DNA of 64,000 nt from Lytechinus pictus (taxonomy: Eukaryota; Echinodermata; Echinoidea; Temnopleuroida; Toxopneustidae), in contig NC_087252.1 of NCBI RefSeq assembly GCF_037042905.1, forward strand, positions 31,435,994 to 31,499,993, in the 5' to 3' direction. Below are positions 21,519 to 34,600 of the stretch, piece after piece. The notes under the pieces are model-generated. The model was not told the origin of the DNA and ran no database searches. It worked only from the letters and a program-made list of their open reading frames with translations. Within the stretch, counting starts at the first letter, position 1; the number at the start of each line of letters is the position of its first letter. The translations under genes were made by a program, and so were the position numbers.

Positions 21519-24500
21519 CTGATGGGAAGTAAGAGTGAAAAATGTGAGAGAATATACATTTCAGGGCTCCGTCTTATAGAGAGTTGCGATTGATCCGAAC
21601 CGCAACTATGAACAGCAAATCTAACATCTAAACTGCATTTTTTTTTCAAAATATTATCAAGATGTGATGTAATAATAATAATGATAATAATAGGCATTTA
21701 TATAGTTATTTTTAGATAACATCTATCTAGAAATAATACTTTCTATGTAGATACTCATACATTCACATACATTTAGTTTTTCATGTTTTCTAAGCGCCTT
21801 GAGCTTGTGATAAAAATGGAAAATACGCTTTATAAATCATATGTATTATCATTTTCATTATTATTATTATCATTGTTATTGTTAGTCCATCGTTGTCTGG
21901 AGGATTGAGTGTGTCACTCATTATTTCCTGTAGGAGAATTTATGACTTTTACGGATTTCCATTATAGTTGATGTTGATCGGATTAATAGCAACGCTTTGC
22001 AAGACGGAACACAGATCTGTCCATGGAACTCCATTTTCTGTCTGCCTTGCCAAAGATTAAAAGGGCCCTGACTTGCAAAGACTTATGATTGATCCAATCA
22101 ACCTCAAATATAAGGAAATTCATCACTGTCATATTTTTCTTAACGGAAATTTGCACAATGCCCTTTGTAAACAAATAGAAGCACACTGAACACCTGCTGA
22201 ACTTTCCACTTGGTTTGTATTACTTTGATTAACGATACTCACCCGAATAGGAGGTTGATCCGGAATCTCGTAAGCTGGATCTGCAATGTGAAACAAATTA
22301 TGTAAGAAACTATGATGGAAATCCAATCTACTAATTAAATGGAGTTGTATGTTCTGTTGTTGGTGAATTTTCCAGGGACATTAGAGGGCTCCCTCTCACG
22401 TCACTGATTTTACTTTGCACCAAGCTTCCTTTGTAGGACCAGGGTGCCGTTTCATAAAGCTGTTCGTAAGTTAAGAGCGACTTTAAGAACGACTGGTGAA
22501 CCTCTCTTACACGCTTAACCATCGCTAATGAACATACCATTTTGCACAAGAAAGGATCACCAGTCGTTCTTAGGTCGCTCTTAACTTACGAACAGCTTTA
22601 TGAAACACCTACCAGGGACGTGAGAGGGGGTCCCTGGTAGGACTGATATGAACGCTCGGAACTCTCCAGAAAACGTTTACATGGCTCTTTACAGTAATTG
22701 AATTAACTATGCCTCGAAGATACCATTGTTAATTGAAAGGGGGAACGCATGCACACCTTAACGCACACCCTCATCTGTCGCACGCACACACACACACCCC
22801 ACGCGTATTCTTGCATGTATCAGTATGTTCACATATGCATGTCACACTCATTAGCACACCCTACACCACATACTTCTACAAACCCATACCTAGCATTCTT
22901 CAGGTTGCTCTAAAGCCCCTTTTGCATCTTCAAGAATGCAACACGGATCTCAGTCCGTGGTGATCCGGGGTGCCAAATCAATATTTTCCTACCACTGCCG
23001 GAGTGAGTCAATTCAGATTTAACTGGGTATTTATACGGAAGTATACGGAAAAGTGCGGTTTCTACAAGGAGAGACACTATATAGGAATATAGGAATCTGC
23101 TTGATAATCTATCGGGAGTCAACACGGAAAACACAGATATTACACGGACCTTCATGGTGGCTTACGGTCTCTACTGGGATATCTCTAGAGCTTGAACAAG
23201 ATTGAAGTTTCTTTCGTTTTTGCAACGCCCTTAGCGTACACATAGATGGTGAAGAAAACGGACATTTCTTAATGTACGAATGCAATGGAAAATTTTCGAC
23301 TCCAGATATAGCCGGTATAAACAAGGACCTCCCGGTTCCTACAAGAAGCCTCCCGGATGCATTCGATAGTTACACGGACGTACACGGTGGCTACAAGCAA
23401 GAACACGGATGATTATTCGTCCGTGTACTCCGGGATGAAAAATTGAACATGTTAAATTTCTCTCCCGGATATTCCAGTTCATCAAGAATGGCGCCGGTTG
23501 AGTAGCCGGTGTGTACACTGTAATCCCTGACTTTACACGGATGACCCCGAATCGGCAATACAGGATGATCCGTGTTAGATCCGTGAAGGTGAAAAGGGGC
23601 TTAGCTGTATAAAGGATAATTCAGATTGCGAGTTTATCTCCTCACACCGTAGGAACAGATGTGACCAGCCACTCCCAAACCAACATAAGTCGCCAGGTAA
23701 GGTTCTATGTTTTCCAGAACAAAAATTAGATAATTAGCTTAAATCCTCAGTTACATATAGACGCCTGACTAACCAGGATCAGATCCGGGAAGAGATCCAT
23801 GTTGACGCCTTGTGTATCCTTGGAGGTCTGTGTAGGTCTGTAAACAGTTCCATGACATTTACCCCCGCGGCAATTGCTCCGCTGTCAATTTCACACACTA
23901 ATGGAATCGCCAACTTCAACCCTCGATTTAACAATATACCCTACCCTAAACCTAACACCTAACCTAAATAGAAGTCTAATTCAACCCTAACCCTATATCT
24001 TAGACGAAATAAAGCCTGTAGCAATTGTCGCAGGAAATACAACTGGACGTCCGAATGGAGGTCCAAGTCATCCATCGTCATCTGTGACATTAAGAGGTCA
24101 GTAGTCCATGTATCTACGCAGTATTTTACTCATGTCTGATAAGGGACGCACCATTAGATACAAAGGGGGCTGGAAGTTTGGGTTGATGCATTTTGTTTCC
24201 CTTCTTCTTTGAGCCAAGCTCTTTCCTTATTCCATTGAAACAACCCCCCCCCCTCTTCAGATGATTCATCACTGTACCATTAATTTTTTTTACTCTGATG
24301 GTGTGTCATTTTTTTTGCTCATTTACCAAGTCAAGTTTAAAAAAAATTGCAGCCCCCTCCCCCCCCCCCCAGGATATCTAGTGGTGCGTCCCTATGACTG
24401 TCGGTCTGATACTTACCTTCACCATCGGGATCCGTTTTGGACTTGATACTCGGCCTATCCGGTGGTAGAGCAGGAGGTGGTAGGGAATTGCTCCAGAAGG

Positions 24501-25647
24501 ACAAAGGTTGGTACCAACTGCTCGAAGTCCGCTGGACAGGATCAGATGATACTGTTTCTAAAGGAGAAAGAGAGGGGGAAGGGAGAAGCATGTCAAGATA
24601 AAAGACTAGCGTTGCCGGGGAACCGTGACTCGATGTGAAATTTAATACTCTGGAGTCATAGATGTACATAGACCTACATGTACTCTTCATTCGAGTGGCC
24701 TTAGTAATGTTGTATACTATCTTAAAACACAAAAGAAGGATCATAACTTACTTTTGAGATCTCTAATTGTCTCCTTCTTATTTTTCTTCCTCTGGCAGAT
24801 GCACCAACAAAAGATTATAATGATTATTAATAATATGATGCCTCCAACGGAACCAGATATGATTATGATAATAGTCCAGGGGATACCTGAGGGCAAAGAG
24901 AAAAAAATGGTATTGAACCCCAAAATTGATACGTATACATTCGTAATTCCGAAAGTTCGTTAATCCGAAAGCGAAATAAGGTTCGTTGTTCCGAAGGTTC
25001 GACAATCCGAAAACGAAATGAAGTTCGTTGTTCCAAAGGTTCGTTAATCCGAAAGCGAAATAAGGTTCGTTGTTCCGAAGGTTCGTTTATCCGAAAACAA
25101 AATGAGGTTCGTTGTTCATTTCGTTTTCGGACTAACGAATCTTCGGAATTACGAGCCTCCTTTCGTTTTCGGATTAACGAACCTTCGGAATTACGAAACT
25201 CATTTCGATTTCGGACTTACGAACCTTCGGAATTACGACTCTCATTTCCTTTTAGGATTAACGAACCTTTGGAATTACGCCACAAATGTTCGGATTAACG
25301 AACCCTTTTTCGTTTTCGGATTAACGAACATCGAGGTATAGGCAATTTACGTGTTTCGGAATAAAGAACCTTCGGAATTGATAACCCATATTTCATTGTT
25401 CGAAATAGAAAATATGTCTTATCTGAAATGAAAATACTCTTCAAAAAATACAATTAATTTTGCCCAATCGATCGTGGGCCAGGCAGCCACCGTGCTGAGC
25501 CAGATCGACGTGACTCTATTATGAACCTTAAACAGGGTAACAGCAACCATCACCTCTTAAAAGCCTTTGGCGCCGATGCGGCTGGGGCTTCAACTACCGA
25601 CCTCCCGGTTGTAAGATGGACGCTAGCCAACACAAACTTATATATCG

Positions 25648-25697
<50 letters not shown>

Positions 25698-28600
25698 TTA
25701 TCGTGTTCTTACACTTTGTTGACATGTGATATGAACAAACCATATATCTACATTTGCAAGTGATTTTTAAAAGGATAGAACCTCAACTAAGCGTTTAAGA
25801 AATAAATGTTATCGCTTTCTTCTGATATGCACTATTTAAATAATTGAACATCTATTACATTTTAATCAGAGAGACTAGCACAAATATATTCGTACATGAA
25901 TGGAAAATTATGTTTCATATTTTGTATAAATAAAATTTTAAAAATGAATGGATGATGTCATCATTAACCTCATTTGCATATTGACCAGCATGTGTGTATA
26001 ACTGTTTTGTGAAATATTGAAATATCATAATTTTCTTCTTTGACATCCGATTTTGATGAAATCTGTGAACATACGGGAAACCTAAAGATGTCAAATCTTT
26101 CTTGACATCCGAATTTGATGATTTTTTTTTCAACAAGTTTGAATTACTTTTCTACTTTTATTCACATTAACTGCATCTTGGCGTGGACATGGATTACGAA
26201 AAAAGTGGTACCTTGGCTGTTTTGAACAATCACTGAACTGTGGCTGCTACATAACTCTCGACCACAGCTTACTCCTCGAAGCTGACCTTCCAATAGATCA
26301 CGTTGTATAGTCTTGACCACGCCCACTTCAAGACATCCTTCTCCTGGGACCCAGTCCTGACCTAGATTGACCTCAATCCGGATGCAGAGGTCATTGGGAA
26401 TAGCGCCATCTATCGCTGACCCGCCTGCAGACTGCATGATGACCACGCCCTGGCTTGGGCTGTAGGTGATTTCGAATTCTACACACAAAAATGGAGGCAG
26501 TTCATAGTGGATCTTGTAAATGTTATTATTTACTACACTGTGTTCAGATGTATACTTTCTTAAAGCAGATACGAACCAATAGCAGCATCTCGAGTTCTCA
26601 ACTACTCATACTCGACCAGTGTCCTGACCCATGATGCTACTGTAGTCTAATCATGCAGACCCACTTGAATGATAGCATGCTAATTAACTACTCAATACAT
26701 TTATACCACAATAATTATGTAACCAAGTAGCACAATTACTTTTCCTCTCAACACATTTTAGTTTCTCTATAGAAATACAATTATAGGTCGATGTATTATC
26801 TGTAGTATTAGTAGATATCCGTATATTTATTGGTCTATGTATTAACAACACACAGTCAGTGATAGAACACACACAGTTCACTCCCTCTTTAAGTTTTATT
26901 AAGAACTTCCTTAAAAGCCGTAACAACACGCTAGCACAACCTTACTAAGTTGTCAAATTTGTTGCCTCAATGATATTTGGATAAGTGCTACAATATTATG
27001 CAAGTGTCAAATTCTGGAATTTTCCGGTTAATTTATTTAACAACATTGCTAGGAATTTCTTAACCCATTAGAGACTCTTTCCCATACATAAGCGAGCTCC
27101 GTCTCCAACGTGTTTGAATATTCTCAAACCTAATTTGACTGCATATGAGGTCATATGGATTTGGATAAGTAGCATGGGTCGTACTGAAAATAGGATTACT
27201 GTTGAATATAAAACTCACCTAAGTCCGAAGGTGACAAAGCTGAAAAATATGAAAAGAAAAAAATGATAAAGATAAAAAAAAAAAATATTCGTTAGAATCA
27301 GAAAAGCAGGGGCGGCACTATGGTTGAGCAGGAGACGACTACCCCTGCCTCTCCCCTGGGATTTTGCAAGCAGTAAAGAACAGGGAAAGAGAAGGTAAAA
27401 ACTGGAATATGTGGCAAAGGAAGAAAAGAAGAAGAATAGTACTTTAACGATACGTCTTGACTGTATGACTCTCTATTGCCCAAGAAATAAATTGCCAAGG
27501 AAACGAAATATGACGTATGTCATACGTCACCTCAAGGTAGAGTTTTCTCATATACTGGGGGAAAACTCTCTTCAACGCATTGATTCATTTGAAAACGCCA
27601 TTAAACTCACAATGGAGAGTTGAGAGGCTATTGTCGAAAGTTGGTGAACTGGGACAGCAGATCATCCTAAGATTTACACCAAACGAACAATTGCAAATAT
27701 GTCATGTCCAGAGTCAAGTGATTCCGATGCCGTCCCGGTCCATCAATTTTCGACAAAGCATCTCAGCTCTCCATTGTGATTTGACGCGCATTTTCAAAGG
27801 AATTGGTGCGTTGTAGGGAGTTTCCCCGTAGTAAATGCGAAAGGTGTGGAATATCATATTTCATCTGTGACTTGGTTGAACAGATAAGGCATTCATTTTA
27901 AAGGTAAATCTTTTGCCATCACCATCAGGAATTCAATTTAGCTCCATAATTTGTCTCCGTCGAAAAATAGGAAATATTCACACTTCATCGCCGATTCTGC
28001 ATAAAAAAACTCAAATAGTACATAGTTTGCAGATTTTTTCAATCAGCGTTATGCGTTTCTAATGGCATGTCTGGAATCATACGAGTGGAACAGTGGAATT
28101 ATACATTTCTTACGTTTTGTCGAGGCGTTGATCGAAACTTCGGTACTTTTCCCTACTTCATTCTTACTCCAGACACTAATGGCATATAAGGTGTATGGTT
28201 TAAGGGTATCTGCAAACTCGAAGGATGTTTTATTACGAAGGTTGGATATCTGAAAACATGACGTCATTGAGTCAACCAAACAATAAGCCAATCGGAATGT
28301 CTGTTCCTTGCCACCGTTGTAGCCGGGTTTCCATTCCACCAATAACGATGTTTCTTTTATTGAGTTTATGGGAGCGTGTAGTTCCGTCGGTGGATCTGGT
28401 ACGGCTGAGGTGGAATTCGGAAAAAGCAGAGAATAAGACATGTTTCAAAATATGAAGAAAACAAATGCAATCTGGAATGTTTTATTACTGTTGGAGTGGT
28501 CACATCAACTGATAAACTGCATAGTCGAGACGGTATTTACCAATAGAGAGAAGAAGTACATGACACGCATGGTGGCAAAGACGGGAATTTGTTTTCAAGA

Positions 28601-31600
28601 GTCAGTAATAGTACTTAAAATGTACAGTTGCGAATCTAGACATGCTACATGTAGAGGAGGAGTTTAGGGGTTCACCCACCCCCACCCCCCCCCCCCCTTC
28701 TTTCCACACTCTTGGGCTCCCTGAAAAGGGAGAGGGGATCAAACGCCAATTATATAAACTTTTTGCTGATGACGAGAACAGTGGCTTATCTACGGGAGGG
28801 AGACAATGACGCAGTACACTTGTACCTCGCAACTCATCGGCGTTGGGTCAAACTAACTGATCAACCCCCTCCTCCTCTCAGCAAAAAAAAGTAGATCAGT
28901 CCCGGGGTAGCTTGTTTTATAAGGCAGGGGCTGTGCCGGTTTGAAGTGAGGTCTTTTAAACCGCGGCCTTTTGTGCCACTAAGGCAAGGAGGATCATAAA
29001 CTGGTAACTATTTTAAAACTAAGAGAAGATTGATAATCATTCATAATATAAAACGTGAAATATATAGTTACAAAATGCAAATAAAAATCATTATGAAGGA
29101 GTTTTCAATAAAAACAATAAACGAATAGATTATTTCAAAATTTCACGTTAGATATAACGATTGGGTTAACGTACTTGCAATTTTAAGATGAGTGACGCTC
29201 GTGACATTACCCAGAGAGTTGTACGCCATACAGGAATAGTTCCCTGCGTCAATCGATGCAGATATGCCAAGTATTTCAATCTCACTTCTTATAAGCATGT
29301 GATTGATCCCACTGCTGCCACCAGTAGTCACCTGATACCGCGGACTGCTCGTGTTGATTGGTTGGTTGTTAAAGTACCACGTGACCTCGGATGGTGGGTT
29401 TGAAATGACGTCACACAGTAGAGTAGCGTCACTCCCATTGTTTAATAACATGGAGCTTTGGTCTGCCGTAGCGCAAGGCGGGACTAGAAAGTAAGTGTGA
29501 ATCATTGAATATTAGTTAGCTCAGTGAAACAAAAATTAAAAGGTAATATTCATTTAATTCATATCCAACTTAACTAATGCTGTGTGGTGAAAATTATCCA
29601 AGTAGGGGACCCTATAGTTTACCAATAGTTTAGCATCGAGAACTAATGGGTATCCGGAAGGAAGGAATTTCTTGATGCTCGAGCGCCCAATCAGGGTAAA
29701 TGTCCACGTGGTGACACTGTGGTAAATTATATATCTCTTTGTAGCGACATTGACTTAGCATGTATGCTTCAGTCGTGTGTAAAGTCGTGCAAGACATTAC
29801 AAAAAACTTTATCATATTTATGAAGCACCCACCCTGAACAGTAACTCTGTCGAATGCAATATATTTTCCACCGACAAGATCTTACATTTTACTTGGAGCT
29901 CGAAGGTGACATGGTACGAGGTAGCGAATCCATTGTCAGCCATGCATTCGTGTATCCCGGCATCCCCTGCGGTCACAGGTTCAAAGGTCAACGTGCTGCA
30001 AGCGTCACCTGTGGATCCCCTGACTGTTTCAATAACATGTGAATGGCCTTCGGGTGAACAGGAGACATTATGTCGACCTTGTACACTCCAGGTGATCAGT
30101 CCTTCCGGAGTGGGGTTCGCGTCTGCGCAGCACGTCAAATTAGCACTATCCCCCTCTGTGACCTGAAGTGTTTGACCTTCCGGAAGCCGATAAACTTCAG
30201 GAGGATCTGGGAGTGTGAAAGGTGTCGAAACGAAATTATATTTAGATATGATAACTAAATTTAAACTAACGCCAAAAGAAAGGCATATCATTCATGATAC
30301 GAAATTGATTATGATAAATTATACTACAATAGCAGATGTTAAGGATTGTTTGTATATATATATACGCCCTGTCGGACCATTATGCTTATGTTTCTTTGAC
30401 GTTCTATTCGCTCTGGTGAGGCCATAAAGACAAGAAAATATATTCATTACTCTGTTCGACTGAAAACATGGGAGAATAGTGCATGATCTTGTGCACAATT
30501 TTGAAATTAGGTATATACATGAAATACAGTAGACTTACACTGAATGTCAGCTCTACAGCGATGACAGATTATGTTTGGACAAATCGAAGAAGACTCTGTG
30601 CAACATCGGAACTCCCTGGGACCACTGTCCTTGGTGAATTGCCTCTCGTAAATGACATTTGTCTTTACCCCATGGACCGGAGACGTCACATTTCTGTAAT
30701 CTACAGTCGTCAAGGTTTGGGAAACGGTCTGCTCATGTTGAAACATCCTCACGACGGTGGCCGGGTTGCTAATCACCTCGCTGCATCGAACTCTGGCTTC
30801 GTCGCAATCTCGTACCACAGGACATGTTGTTGTGATATTCGATGGGCAATCTATCAAGAATGAAAGGGTATTTCTCAAAGTAAGATACAAATATACATTT
30901 ATTTGGTTTCCTCACAGTAGAACGAGAGATATTGCATTTGGCCTAGCTGTAATCAGTGATTTAATATTTTGCAAAATTGATTGGCTCTCAACATAGGAGA
31001 ATAGCCAATGGATTAACGAAATCCTTCCAGAAAGCAAATTACTTTTTTATTTGAGGTAGAAGGAAAATATGGGAGGTAAAGGAACTGCCCTGCAAGGATA
31101 TACAATTATCTTCAAAAACATATACCTTGAAAGTAATCGGTCTTACAAAAACATATACCGTCTTTGCAAGTCGCCTCAGCGTCTTTGGTATCTCGCACAC
31201 CCAGTATGTAGGAAATGTGTCCTGTTTAAGCAAAATGGTATACGCATGTACTTACAGTGAACATCAAGTGTGGCTGCTGCATCCGTCACGTGATCTTCCC
31301 CACCACTGACACTTGAATGAATCGCTCTGCACGTCACAACTTTCCCATTGTCGCTTCTTTCGGCGTCAAGGGGAAGAGAACTCTCTACGGTAAAGCGCCC
31401 TCTAGCTGTTACACTTGCACCTTTTGTGGTCATTCCCGTGACATCACGGCCATCGATGTCCCAGGTGATCCTTGGCTCAGGGAAAGCGTTGGGCGCTGAA
31501 CAGGTTATCGAGCTCTGAGCACCTTCAAGGAGGTTGTTTGTTCCGTCAAGTGTTATCATATTCGGGGGACCTTTAAACACAGTAAGGAGAGTGGATCAGT

Positions 31601-34600
31601 TTACCTACAGCATCCGCATTAAACAAAATTTCATCGGAGAAGAAGATTTTGGCTGACATTCCCAATTCCATGGACTGCGTAAATGAATTTGCTCACAATA
31701 GAACTATTCAAATATTTATTTTACCCCTAGAAATGTCTTTGTCCTTTTCATACGTATATCCCCTGCTAAATGAGCATAAGTTTCCAAGAAATCAGTATTG
31801 ATACTGCAAAACCATTTTAATCTATCACTGATGATTACACCGCAGGTATAGTGAGTAACTTTTATGTATTACTATTCATCGCGATTTGTTCAAAGATTTT
31901 AAGAAAGCCCATAAAAATATTAAACTTACGGTGGATTTATTGCAGCAGGAATATATGGGAAACTCAAAATCCCTCGCCAAAAATAAGGTTCACACATCCG
32001 TTTAGATGTTAATCTACTCTTGGATGTTGGGGAATTTTCGAAGTTTTTACAGTGTTGGCCATCATTATACGCAAATATTTTACAGACTCTGAATTTGATT
32101 GGATATGTTTTTGAGAATGGGAAGGATTTTCAAGTAGCTGTCAGACTTAAGCCAAACAAAGTACAGCATATATTTCCCGTTAAGAGTCATATTGGAGAAC
32201 AAAAATGGACACAATTGGACCAAAGGAAACTGATTCTTCTCAGTTCTATGCGCAGATTTTTATTCTCACCCCTCCAACATGGCTGTTTGTGGGAACGTTC
32301 TTGAACAGATATCAGGGAGTTTTTGCTCAGCATCGTACGCAGGATTCATAAACAAAATAGACGTATTGTCCTATGCCCGTCTAACGACAAAGAGCAGCTA
32401 AGAAGTGTTTGTCGAAATTTGGTGAACCGAAACAGCAGTTTTTTCCTAGTTTCACAGCTGATGGCAATATTTGCAAATGTAACGTTGTTCAGAATCGCGG
32501 ACTAAGCTGCTGTTTGTATTCATTAAATTTTACCATAGACTTCTTTGCTCCCATGGCAGGCATTTGACAATACATTCATTCCGTTCTTGAATCCACCATA
32601 TGTTGTGGAACGGAAACTCCCCACTATCGATACGTAAAACATGGAAAGGATTCTTTACCATGAACAAGTAGAGTAACGGATCTTGCAATCTTGTGGGTCT
32701 TCGAGTTGATGCGCAGAGTAGCTTCACATGTCAGAAGACGGTTATGGTGTTGCTCGCTGGAAATAACCAGTTGGACTTGAGAATCGGTATCCATCAGACC
32801 ATCACCTCTGTCTGTTACCCTGGTTTCCCCGTCAATAGTATCTCCTGGAGATTCACCAATCCTCCAGGTGATTGTGGCTGCAGGAGAAGCTTGAAGGACC
32901 AGGCATTGGAAGGTGGTGGTATCACCATCATCTATATTAAGGTTTCCGGTTAAGGTGGTCTCTAGGTCGGGTTCTTTCAAGATCAGCCTCATATCACGAG
33001 GGAGAACTACGAACAGATTGGATAACATTACATAAGTTATGGTATAGATCAAGAGGTAAATAGAGCGTTCCCAGAAGTCGACACGTTGGAGAACAGTCAA
33101 CAGGCCTATATGAGACCTTCTTTTCATGGAGGATGCAAACGGGAAGCAAACATTGTGTACAGTTTTTCAAATGCAATGGGCAAACAGTATCAAGTTATCC
33201 TGAAGTAAAACCTGCGTGCGCTTCACCTGTCAATTAGATCACTAAAGCGCACTCCAAAAACTCGAGATTGCCAACTGAAATTGTGGTTCAAGAACTAGCC
33301 CCCTTATTGCACCCTTACACCTGATAATCTCGAAATTTCATGGAATAGACCTTATGCATATGACGTCATAATTTCATAGCGCCCTCTCTCAAAGGATATA
33401 GAAATAGGCATAAACGGAGTTGTCAAATGTGCGCCAGTTGCAGATAAATGAAGGTATACAAGTCGATGGCTTCAGCCTCTGATGTGGCGGCGTGCATGAC
33501 GTCAATGCATAGGGTCTAATAAGAACTAGCGTGATAACTTGAACGTTCTGGTAGGTGTTTCATAAAGCTGTTCGTTAGTTAAGAGCGACTTTACGAACGA
33601 CCGGTGAACCTTTCTTACGCGCGTAACCATCGCCAATGAATATACCATTTACCACAAGAAAGGATCACCGGTTGTTCTTAAGTCGCTCTTAACTTCGAAC
33701 AGCTTTATGAAACACCCACCCGGTTTATTAAAGTGACGGATCTGTAGAAGAACACCACTTACCCATGACTCGTAATGTCACCGTGGATGATAGCGTAGAT
33801 TCGAGTGCAGGATGAGAAGCGGCACAACGTAATCTCTTCTTGTCATGGGGTGGCATTGGTATGAAACTCACCAGACGCTGTGTAATCACCATGCGATCAT
33901 CTGATTCTGAAGGGGTGGTGGACTGAATGGATAATTTTAAAAGATTATTTTCTTTAAAGAGTATGATGTATCGTAGAATGTGCACGTATTACGTTGTTTT
34001 CTTTTCCAGCAGGCTTTTATCAGTCAGTTTTAAATTTGCAAAGAAACTCATGTGACATGGGTAGGTGGCCCAAAAAAGGGAATAGAGAAAAAAATCCCTT
34101 GCGCAGGATAATCTTTTTTGTACAAGCGTATTATGACATTTTGGGCCAGATTGGCCCACAACTAAGTGGTCACTGAAAAACCCTTGACTCATACCCCTTT
34201 CATATTGCGCCTTTCACCGGCGAACTTCACCGGCGAAGTTCGCCAACGAAGGGGAAAGTGTCCAGTATGAAAGGTACACAGGAGAACTTCACCGGTGAAG
34301 TTCGCCGGTGAACTTCTCCACCTCTAGAGGTGGAGAACTTCGCCGGCGAAACTGTTTCACCGGTGAAGTTCGCCGGTGAAAAGGCCAGTATGAAAGCAAA
34401 CCGGAGAACTTCTCCTCTTTAATGACGTCAGAGGTCAATTTTTTTCTCTCCCAAAGTCCCCTGCACCGAGATTCCGCGCGCGATAGTTGCAAGCCCAGCT
34501 GAATGCTATGGCCAAGTAGATACCCTCGAACATTTTTTTTTTTTTTTACTAACAATATTTATTAAAAAACACTTTTTACATGTATAAAATGCGCTAAGAT

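Noticed and set aside
23925-23998. Interstitial telomere
   Set aside because: Units are irregular and fewer than about ten; it is more likely a chance C/T/A-rich stretch.
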